The notes under the pieces were generated by a model. It was not told the DNA's origin. It worked only from the letters and a program-made list of their open reading frames with translations, and did no database searches. Shown here piece by piece: positions 9,030 through 15,031 of a stretch of 64,000 nucleotides of DNA; the first letter of the stretch is position 1; each line of letters begins with the position of its first letter. The DNA is from CAZQYB01 sp964582985. GTDB taxonomy: Bacteria > Planctomycetota > Phycisphaerae > Sedimentisphaerales > Anaerobacaceae. The stretch lies in contig CAZOUM010000005.1 in the NCBI GenBank assembly GCA_964582985.1, forward strand, positions 1-64,000, read 5' to 3'. The translations under genes were made by a program, and so were the position numbers.

Positions 9030-9506
9030 GTGGCAAAAGGAATAGTTGTCTATTACTCGAGAAGCGGTAATACCAAAGAGATGGCTCAGATAATTGCAAA
9101 GGCAATGAACGACGCTGAATTGCCCACCGAATGCAAATCAGTCGAAAAGGTGAAAGCTGATGATTTACTTGACTACGATGCTATTGTCGTCGGCTCGCCC
9201 ACCTATTACGGCCATATGGCCGGGCCTGTTAAGCAGTTGTTCGACGATGCGGTAACTTTCCACGGCCGGCTCGACGGCAAAGTAGGCGCCGCCTTCAGCA
9301 GTGCAGCCAACATCGGCGGCGGCAATGAAACGACAATTATGGGCATAATAGAGGCGATGCTTATCGCCGGGATGGTTGTCGCCGGCGACCCGCAGGGCGA
9401 CCACTACGGCCCCGTCTCAATCGGCAAGCCCGACCAAAGAGTCAAAGGCCAATGTAAGCGCAGAGGCCGAAGAATTGCAGAACTGACCAAAAAACTTTAC
9501 CCGTAA
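9030..9506 (+). CDS. Flavodoxin / NAD(P)H:quinone oxidoreductase-like protein
   Basis: A 158-residue flavodoxin-fold protein that should bind FMN. The phosphate loop is YYSRSGNTKEMAQ near residue 8, and a second FMN loop is GSPTYYGHMAGPVKQLFDD near residue 55, as in WrbA/flavodoxin_2 proteins. AAFSSAANIGGGNETT near residue 90 matches the WrbA-like third loop. A TTG at 9012 also opens the frame, but GTG 9030 has a GAGGAG at 9018-9023 and aligns exactly with the start of the related remnant at 8114. The electron-transfer partner is unknown. Confidence 0.88.
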   Translation: MAKGIVVYYSRSGNTKEMAQIIAKAMNDAELPTECKSVEKVKADDLLDYDAIVVGSPTYYGHMAGPVKQLFDDAVTFHGRLDGKVGAAFSSAANIGGGNETTIMGIIEAMLIAGMVVAGDPQGDHYGPVSIGKPDQRVKGQCKRRGRRIAELTKKLYP

Positions 9507-9794
9507 TTTTGTAGCTGATAGTTGACAGCCGTACCTGCAGCCGATGCCAGATGTCAGTGGATACCACCTAAATTACATAATTTGCCCAAGCTGATTTTTC
9601 GGAAGACAACGAGATATAAGTCTTTCAATTACAGCAACATAAGGTGATTCTGCAATCCTGGCATGGTGAAAAATCTCACTTTCGAAACCGGGCGGGGCAT
9701 ATCCACCGAAGCTCACCTTTTAGCTGACAGCACAGACAGCCAGCATGTTTAAAAAAATAAATATTGATTTTTTTGCAAAAAACGGCAATTTTCT
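9507..9794. other. Gene-free stretch with a possible structured segment
   Basis: No open frame of note was found. Short near-repeated words (GACAGCC, CAGCC) occur near both ends. AAGGTGA at 9641-9647 can pair with TCACCTT at 9713-9719, enclosing an inner GTGA/TCAC hairpin at about 9665-9680. No known riboswitch consensus was recognised. Confidence 0.3.
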
Positions 9795-9823
9795 TTGACA
9801 AGACCGTTGCGCACCGGTAAATT
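9795..9823 (+). promoter_or_regulatory. Sigma-70-type promoter for the Hc1-like gene
   Basis: A perfect TTGACA at 9795-9800 is followed, after exactly 17 bases, by TAAATT at 9818-9823. Transcription would begin about 30 bases before the ATG at 9861, which has TGGAGG at 9847-9852. Confidence 0.65.
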
Positions 9824-9860
9824 TCTGGCTATTGTAAACTACGTAGTGGAGGTTTATTTG

Positions 9861-10034
9861 ATGCAAGAGTACGAAGATTTGAAAGTATTGATCGCTGAAA
9901 TTGAGTCTGATATCGACAAGGCCGAGGGCGGCAATAAGGCTGCCGGGACGCGTGTTCGCAAGCAGATGCAGGGAATAAAGCAAGCTGCACAGAATGTCCG
10001 CAGCCGGGTTCTTGAGCTCAGGTCAGCTCAATAA
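9861..10034 (+). CDS. Hc1-type histone-like protein, core domain only
   Basis: A 57-residue acidic/basic helical protein. Its EYEDLKVLIAEIESDIDKA start and GNKAAGTRVRKQMQ motif are those of the Hc1 (HctA) histone H1-like family found in chlamydiae, planctomycetes and Bacteroidetes. The family normally carries a lysine-rich C-terminal tail that binds DNA; here the protein ends soon after the core (RVLELRSAQ). The frame can be extended upstream to 9795, but that part overlaps the promoter, and ATG 9861 has TGGAGG with spacing of 8. It may form a coiled-coil dimer and act as an architectural or partner protein. A long H1-like tail occurs elsewhere in the window, fused to a tubulin. Confidence 0.75.
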   Translation: MQEYEDLKVLIAEIESDIDKAEGGNKAAGTRVRKQMQGIKQAAQNVRSRVLELRSAQ

Positions 10035-10166
10035 ATATCGCAGGCGAATCAATAACCCAAACACTGTGCATACCTGAGCTCGGTTGGAGTCGATTAATTG
10101 GCTTCCCGAGACCCGTTGGGTAGTGGTGTTTCTAATGCGCAGAATGTTTCTTTATTGAGGTCAGCT

Positions 10167-10643
10167 ATGCCGCCGCCATTATTGTTTGATTTATCGCAAA
10201 TAGACCTGACGGGCAAACCCATCTTCGACAAAGAAGACATTGGCAAGGCCAATCCCCAGCGATTTGAGATGCAGCAGCTCGATGGCATCCTCTGGTATGA
10301 CAAGGAAAAGCTCCTGATTTTGGGCTATAAGGAGGTGACAGAGGACGAATTCTGGGTTCGCGGGCATATCCCGAGTCGGCCGCTGATGCCCGCCGTAATA
10401 ATGGTCGAGGCGGCAGCGCAGCTTTCGAGCTTTCTTGTAAAGCAAACTTACGAACTGGGGGGATTTATCGGTTTTGCCGGAATAGATTCAGCAAAATTCC
10501 GTGCTGTTGTTGAGCCGGGACAAAGGTTATATCTGCTCGGCCACATCGCGAAATTCAAGCGGAGAAAATACACATGCAACGTCCAGGGCGTTGTTGACGG
10601 TACCATGGTATTTGAGACGGTCGTATCGGGTTTGAACATTTAA
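10167..10643 (+). CDS. FabZ/FabA-like 3-hydroxyacyl-ACP dehydratase
   Basis: A 158-residue hotdog-fold protein. GHIPSRPLMPAVIMVEAAAQL near residue 67 carries the family's active-site histidine (GHFP in classic FabZ is GHIP here) and the proline-rich turn before the central hotdog helix. FIGFAGIDSAKFRAVVEPGQ near residue 100 matches the second half of the fold. The family dehydrates 3-hydroxyacyl-ACP in fatty acid synthesis. The N-terminus (LLFDLSQIDLTGKPIFDKEDI) resembles planctomycete FabZ paralogs. TTG 10098 opens the frame, but ATG 10167 with GAGG six bases upstream is the likely start. No other fatty-acid gene is adjacent. Confidence 0.8.
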   Translation: MPPPLLFDLSQIDLTGKPIFDKEDIGKANPQRFEMQQLDGILWYDKEKLLILGYKEVTEDEFWVRGHIPSRPLMPAVIMVEAAAQLSSFLVKQTYELGGFIGFAGIDSAKFRAVVEPGQRLYLLGHIAKFKRRKYTCNVQGVVDGTMVFETVVSGLNI

Positions 10644-10810
10644 TCAGTGAGGTTACCAAAGCCAGATTAGCACATCGATTCCGCCAGACCTGTCCCAATA
10701 AACTGCAAACGTGCACATCACAAACAGTAACTTAAAGGCACGACAACACAGAATAATGTCTGCTGGCTTTGATTGGCTGCGCATCCGCAAGAGATACTAC
10801 CACACTCTAT

Positions 10811-10830
10811 AAAATAGCCCCAAGGGGATT
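10811..10830 (-). repeat. Copy of the tRNA-Glu 3' end (att-like direct repeat)
   Basis: These 20 bases are identical to 11123-11142, which cover the last 15 or so bases of tRNA-Glu (11127-11201) and the flanking AAAA. Direct repeats of a tRNA 3' end are the usual trace of site-specific integration or of a partly duplicated tRNA gene. Only about 310 bases separate the copies and no integrase is present. Confidence 0.75.
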
Positions 10831-10832
10831 TA

Positions 10833-10867
10833 TCCGCCGTAGGCGGATTCGAATTCGCCTGCGGCGA
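10833..10867 (+). repeat. Imperfect palindromic repeat element
   Basis: The two arms (TCCGCCGTAGGCGG and CGCCTGCGGCGA) flank TTCGAATTC. Its first 24 bases match 57033-57056, inside recO, at 23 of 24 positions. Confidence 0.75.
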
Positions 10868-10912
10868 ACAAGTCGCAAATATACAGTTTTACCTGTCCTT
10901 TTTTGAGCAGGA

Positions 10913-11103
10913 CAACAGTAGAGCATTAGACCGCAGACTCGCAGATATGATTCCCGATCGTTCTACTTTTTCAATCTTCTACTGCTCACCTGCTCTATTT
11001 TTTGCTCCTATTGAAAGTTGAACAGTAGAGCAGGTGACCGCAGTGGAACATCAATTGTTGTCTCTCCTGTCTACTGTTCACCTGTTCCACTGCTCCATTT
11101 TGA
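10913..11103. repeat. Two tandem diverged copies of a ~107-base unit
   Basis: Unit starts at 10913 and 11020 share ACAGTAGAGCA and, a few bases on, GACCGCAG. Unit ends near 10978-11001 and 11070-11101 share CTACTG-TCACCTG and a closing ATTTT. TCACCTGCTCTA at 10986-10997 is the exact reverse complement of TAGAGCAGGTGA at 11026-11037, so neighbouring units can pair with each other. Confidence 0.65.
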
Positions 11104-11126
11104 ATTGACATTGAGTCAATTCAAAA
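11097..11126. repeat. Perfect inverted repeat adjoining tRNA-Glu
   Basis: TTTTGAATTGAC and GTCAATTCAAAA form a 12-base perfect stem around a short ATTGA-type loop. It lies just after the tRNA 3' end on the minus strand and could act as its terminator or processing hairpin, although no run of T follows the stem. Confidence 0.6.
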
Positions 11127-11201
11127 TAGCCCCAAGGGGATTCGAACCCCTGTTGCCGGGTTGAAAACCCGGTGTCCTGGACCTGCCTAGACGATGGGGC
11201 C
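11127..11201 (-). tRNA. tRNA-Glu (anticodon TTC)
   Basis: Read on the minus strand, the acceptor arm is GGCCCCA paired with TGGGGCT (first pair G-U), the D-arm region TCGTCTAG-CCAGGACACC resembles E. coli tRNA-Glu, the anticodon arm is CCGGG-TTTTCAA-CCCGG with anticodon TTC, and the T-arm is AGGGG-TTCGAAT-CCCCT. No CCA is encoded. Confidence 0.93.
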
Positions 11202-11310
11202 AACTATAAAAATGCAAAAGCCAAAAATAAAAAATCGAATTGTGGAGTTGCCGCGCTGCGGCAACGGCTTCCTTAATTTTCCATTTTCATATCTAATTTT
11301 TTATTCTATC

Positions 11311-11484
11311 TTACTCCATACTGATTGCTTCGGCTGGGCAGGTATCGACGCAGACACCGCAGTCGACGCAGGTATCGGCGTCAATCTGCGCCTTCTCATT
11401 AACCATCTTGATAGCCTCGCTCGGGCACTCGTCCACACACGATTCGCAACCAGTACATTTTTCCTTATCTACTTCAGCAGCCAT
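11311..11484 (-). CDS. 2[4Fe-4S] ferredoxin
   Basis: A 57-residue bacterial-type ferredoxin. Two CxxCxxCxxxCP cluster motifs are complete: CTGCESCVDECP near residue 10 and CVDCGVCVDTCP near residue 39. It should carry two [4Fe-4S] clusters and move low-potential electrons in the cytoplasm. The frame extends 11 codons upstream, but ATG 11484 has GAAAGGG with good spacing and gives the usual MAAEVD-type start. A GTTGCCGC/GCGGCAAC hairpin lies about 50 bases after the stop and may be its terminator. There is no partner oxidoreductase nearby. Confidence 0.92.
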   Translation of the reverse strand: MAAEVDKEKCTGCESCVDECPSEAIKMVNEKAQIDADTCVDCGVCVDTCPAEAISME

Positions 11485-11638
11485 CCATACGACCCTTTCA
11501 AAAAAACAACAATTCAAAACTTGCCCCGGTAAGAGCAGAATGTTACAGAATTATAATGATATTACAACAAATTTTAGAGGAAATCCTCAGTGGATATGAA
11601 CCAGAGAATAATCTTGCCACAACTCTGACAAAACCAGC

Positions 11639-13357
11639 CTAATATCCTGCTTCGAATGCCCCAATATCGGGTTTGCCGTTACGGGCTGCGCCCTCATTGT
11701 CGGTTTGGGGCGCACCTGCAGTCGTGCCTGCGTTAATGCAGGGAGAACTATGCTGCAGGTAGTACTCAACCAACCGGTATCCATCGCCTTTGGAGACACC
11801 TGTTCTCAGATCACCTGCCACCTCTACGGCTGTGGCTGTGTTGGCGGTTATGAATGCCTGTCTCATCTTGGTGCCACTTAACTGAATTAGTAAGCGCACC
11901 ATTTCGCCTTTAATGAACTTTGCATTGGCGTCGGTCAGCCTTGTGCAGTTTGTATTGGGATCGTAACTTGGTTTCTGGGTCCAGGTTCCGGTTATCGCAT
12001 CATTAGCATCCATAACAAATAATGGGTTCGCATCGATATTACCCTCGCCTTTCCACCCGCCTTTAATATCACTATGTGTGATCAGCGCAGCGTTGGAACT
12101 GTGGGAATCCAATTGCACCTGACTCGTCTGGTTTGCCCATATAATGCAATTTGTGATTGTGGCAGAGGATGACTGCGTGCAGTATATCCCTGCCCCGCGA
12201 CTTGCCTGATTATGGCTGACGGTGCAGTTGGTTATCTTGACCGACGAGCGCTCTATACACTCGATACCCCCGCCCGAATGCTTTGCAAGGTTGCCGCTGA
12301 TTATGCAGTTGCTAATCGCCACCGGTCGCGACCCGTAGCACCACATTCCGCCGCCGGAATCATTCTTCGATGAGTTGCCGCTGATCATGGAGTTAGTGAC
12401 TGTCAGGCAAGAGTGACATTTTATTCCGCCGCCGAGGTTATATGCTAAATTGCCGATGATGTCACAATGATGCATTTCAACAAAGCCGTCCATGCAGAAC
12501 AAGCCCGCGCCTTCAGCCCCAGAGTTCCCAATAATAGCACAGTAGGTGATTTTGGCCGCGTTGCAGTCCGAGCAATACAAAGCGCCGCCCTTACTGGCAG
12601 AATTGCCGGCAATCACGCAGTTTTCAAGTTTAACCGAAGTCCTCGCCTTGCTGGAGGAGTTGTGGGCAAACAGCCCACCGCCCCTGCTGGCCGAATTGCC
12701 CGTAATGTTGCTGTCCGTAATGGTCATTGCTATGTTGGAGCACTTTATTCCACCGCCGTCGTTCTTGGCCGAATTGTTGCTTATTGTGCACTCGGTAATT
12801 GTGGCTGAATCGCCGTACATGCAATATATACCGCCGCCGCGAAAGCTTGCCGTATTTGTGCTTATGACGCAGTTAGTGATAGTTGGCGAGGCTGCGTAAC
12901 AGGCCACCCCCGCTCCGGTCGATGCAGTGTTTTTCAGTATTCTGCAGTCGATGACGGTGGGCGAGCATTCCTGAAAACAAAGACCTCCGCCATGTTTGCC
13001 GCCATAACCGTTAATTATGGTCAAGCCCGCAATGGTAGTCCCTGGGCCTTCGCCACTGCGCAGATAAAAGCCGCGATGCGGCTCGGCCTCGGAGCCCTGG
13101 CAGTCGATGATGCAGTTTCCGGGCCCGTTTTGGCTACGGACAGTTATGGTCCTACCATTGAAATCGATATCACGATTGCCATCACCGGTATAGATGCCGT
13201 CGGCAACTATCACCGTGTCACCGTCGATGGCGCTGTCAACCGCTGCCTGGATTGTCTCGTATTCGTCCGGCACCCATAACGTGGCTGCCCCGGCAAACTC
13301 GGCTGTGACCAGTAATGCCACCAAAACGGTATGGATTGTGCTTTTTAGTACTTTCAT
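11639..13357 (-). CDS. Secreted right-handed parallel beta-helix protein (paralog 1)
   Basis: The protein has a signal peptide (MKVLKSTIHTVLVALLVTAEFAGA) and then a classic opening for planctomycete beta-helix proteins, WVPDEYETIQAAVDSAIDGD. About a dozen coils follow with the repeating pattern ITNCxISGNxAxxxGGGIxC, the Beta_helix/pectate-lyase-like fold. A module of about 60 residues (LTDANAKFIKGEMVRLLIQ, then TANTATAVEVAGD) is inserted before the final coil, and the end has the usual PDIGAFEAGY signature. No catalytic residues could be assigned; it may bind or cleave polysaccharide. The ATG at 13396 also opens the frame, overlapping the upstream gene, but 13357 gives a proper signal peptide. 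It is a tandem paralog of the next gene. Confidence 0.8.
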   Translation of the reverse strand: MKVLKSTIHTVLVALLVTAEFAGAATLWVPDEYETIQAAVDSAIDGDTVIVADGIYTGDGNRDIDFNGRTITVRSQNGPGNCIIDCQGSEAEPHRGFYLRSGEGPGTTIAGLTIINGYGGKHGGGLCFQECSPTVIDCRILKNTASTGAGVACYAASPTITNCVISTNTASFRGGGIYCMYGDSATITECTISNNSAKNDGGGIKCSNIAMTITDSNITGNSASRGGGLFAHNSSSKARTSVKLENCVIAGNSASKGGALYCSDCNAAKITYCAIIGNSGAEGAGLFCMDGFVEMHHCDIIGNLAYNLGGGIKCHSCLTVTNSMISGNSSKNDSGGGMWCYGSRPVAISNCIISGNLAKHSGGGIECIERSSVKITNCTVSHNQASRGAGIYCTQSSSATITNCIIWANQTSQVQLDSHSSNAALITHSDIKGGWKGEGNIDANPLFVMDANDAITGTWTQKPSYDPNTNCTRLTDANAKFIKGEMVRLLIQLSGTKMRQAFITANTATAVEVAGDLRTGVSKGDGYRLVEYYLQHSSPCINAGTTAGAPQTDNEGAARNGKPDIGAFEAGY

Positions 13358-13379
13358 TTTCAAAAAATCTGACCGTACG

Positions 13380-14903
13380 CTAACCTGCTCCTTCATAGGA
13401 CCCTATGTCAGGTGCTGTGTCTCGCGGATTCCCTTCGATGTCGGTCTCTGGGACTTCTTCGCTCGTCCCAGCGTCAATACAGGCAGAGCCGCGCCGCAAA
13501 TGGTAATCAACCAGTCGATAAGTATTGCCCACTTTGCCGTATCCTCTTTGGTCCCCGGTAACCTCTATCGTTGTTGTGGTATTGGCTGTTATGAGGGCCT
13601 GTTTAGCGTGGGTAGTGCTAACCTGTATCAGCTTGCCGACCAATTGTCCCGCAGCGAACGAGGCATTTTCGTCTGTCAGGCTCGTGCGGTTCTTAGTCGA
13701 GTCGTAGCTCGGTGCATCCGTCCAGCTTCCGGCTATTGTATCAGGCCCGTCCATAACGAACATCGGGTCGGCGTCTATATTTCCTTCGCCTTCCCAGCCA
13801 CCCTCGATATTGCAGTATATCAGAGTCGGCCCATTGGGATTGGGAGGCTCAGTTCCTATGTGTAATTGTTGATTAGGTTTATTTAAACGTATGATACAGT
13901 TGGTAATCTTGGCCGACTCCGGCAAACACCAACCTCTGCCTCTGTCATGCTTCCGGCCGACATTGCCTATAATAGTGCAGTTCGCAATTGACAGCGAAGT
14001 GCCGGAAATGCCCGCGCAGCCCGCTCTACTTACATTGCCACTTATAATACAGTTCACAATTGTGCCGGAACCTTCGATGCCACCTATGCCGTAATTTCCT
14101 GTGTTGCCGCTGATGATGCAGTTGGTAATCTCGCCGGAGTCACAACAGACGCCCGCAGCTGTCATTGCGGAATTACCGACGACCGCGCAGTAACTGATTG
14201 TTGGTTTGGAGTCTTCCGAATAGACTCCTCCACCCCAGCTACTCGAATTCCCTAAAACGCTGCAATCGGTCATTGTCGCAGACGACGAAAACAGACAAAC
14301 ACCGCCGCCGCGTTTGCCGGAATTGTTTTCGATGTTGCACTTGCTGATTACTCCTGAGCATCTACCCAGGTACAGACCTCCCCCCCAACCTTCGCCCCAT
14401 TTTGCTGAATTCCCGCTGATAGTGCAACTGCTAATCGACGGTGAGCCGTTGATGCATGAAATGCCGCCGCCTGCAAAGGCCGCCACATTCTTGTTGACTA
14501 TGCAATTGACTATCGCAGGCGAAGACCCCGCGCAGTAAATACCTCCGCCGGAAGTGGCACAGCCGTTGGTGATGGTGAAACCATCCAGAATACAATTAAC
14601 ATCTTCTTTACTGTGGAAGTGGAAACCTCTGTGTTGTTGCGCATCGCTACCCTGACAGTCTATAATGCAGTTCTCAGGGCCCCTCTCGCTCATAACGGTT
14701 ATTGCTTTGCCTTTAAACTCGATATCACGATTGCCCCGCCCGGTGTAGGTGCCATCAGCTACGATAACAGTGTCGCCCTTGTTTGCATCGTCAATCGCCG
14801 CCTGAATCGTCTTGTATTCCTTCGGCACCAGTAAATCTTTTGCGGAGGCAGGCGCAGCAATGACAAACGATGCCGCCAGACTGAGTGCGATTATTCTTTT
14901 CAT
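13380..14903 (-). CDS. Secreted right-handed parallel beta-helix protein (paralog 2)
   Basis: A 507-residue exported protein with signal peptide MKRIIALSLAASFVIAAPASA, the same LVPKEYKTIQAAIDDANKGD opening, about ten ITNCIISGN-type coils, the same inserted LTDENASFAAGQLVGKLIQ module and the same PDIGSYEGAG ending as its downstream neighbour. The two lie 22 bases apart on the same strand and clearly arose by tandem duplication; the downstream copy has gained extra coils. Likely located in the periplasm or on the cell surface; the ligand is unknown. Confidence 0.8.
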   Translation of the reverse strand: MKRIIALSLAASFVIAAPASAKDLLVPKEYKTIQAAIDDANKGDTVIVADGTYTGRGNRDIEFKGKAITVMSERGPENCIIDCQGSDAQQHRGFHFHSKEDVNCILDGFTITNGCATSGGGIYCAGSSPAIVNCIVNKNVAAFAGGGISCINGSPSISSCTISGNSAKWGEGWGGGLYLGRCSGVISKCNIENNSGKRGGGVCLFSSSATMTDCSVLGNSSSWGGGVYSEDSKPTISYCAVVGNSAMTAAGVCCDSGEITNCIISGNTGNYGIGGIEGSGTIVNCIISGNVSRAGCAGISGTSLSIANCTIIGNVGRKHDRGRGWCLPESAKITNCIIRLNKPNQQLHIGTEPPNPNGPTLIYCNIEGGWEGEGNIDADPMFVMDGPDTIAGSWTDAPSYDSTKNRTSLTDENASFAAGQLVGKLIQVSTTHAKQALITANTTTTIEVTGDQRGYGKVGNTYRLVDYHLRRGSACIDAGTSEEVPETDIEGNPRDTAPDIGSYEGAG

Positions 14904-15031
14904 TCTTCGGCTCCTTTACAAAACGGTGCTATTCTCGCACCGTCCCGCGCACTGCAAAAATGACCAGCCTTAGTGTAACAAATGCTGGTTAAAAAAGAAA
15001 GGTCTTAGGATGTAATTTTTATGTAAAAAAC

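Larger units (their letters stand above)
10644..11126. other. Gene-free, repeat-rich stretch beside tRNA-Glu
   Basis: No gene was seen. The stretch holds a copy of the tRNA-Glu 3' end (10811-10830), a palindromic element (10833-10867), two diverged copies of a roughly 107-base unit (from 10913 and 11020), and a perfect 12-base inverted repeat next to the tRNA (11097-11126). These are listed separately. Confidence 0.7.

Noticed and set aside
9641..9720. Glycine riboswitch suggested by CACCGAAGC
   Set aside because: The rest of the aptamer, in particular the closing CTCTCAGG and GGAC segments, is not there.
10811..10870. A second complete tRNA in the repeat island
   Set aside because: Only the 3' 15 or so bases of tRNA-Glu are present; no anticodon or D-arm can be folded.
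10913..11103. CRISPR array
   Set aside because: Only two diverged copies of a long unit exist, with no regular short repeats and spacers and no cas genes.
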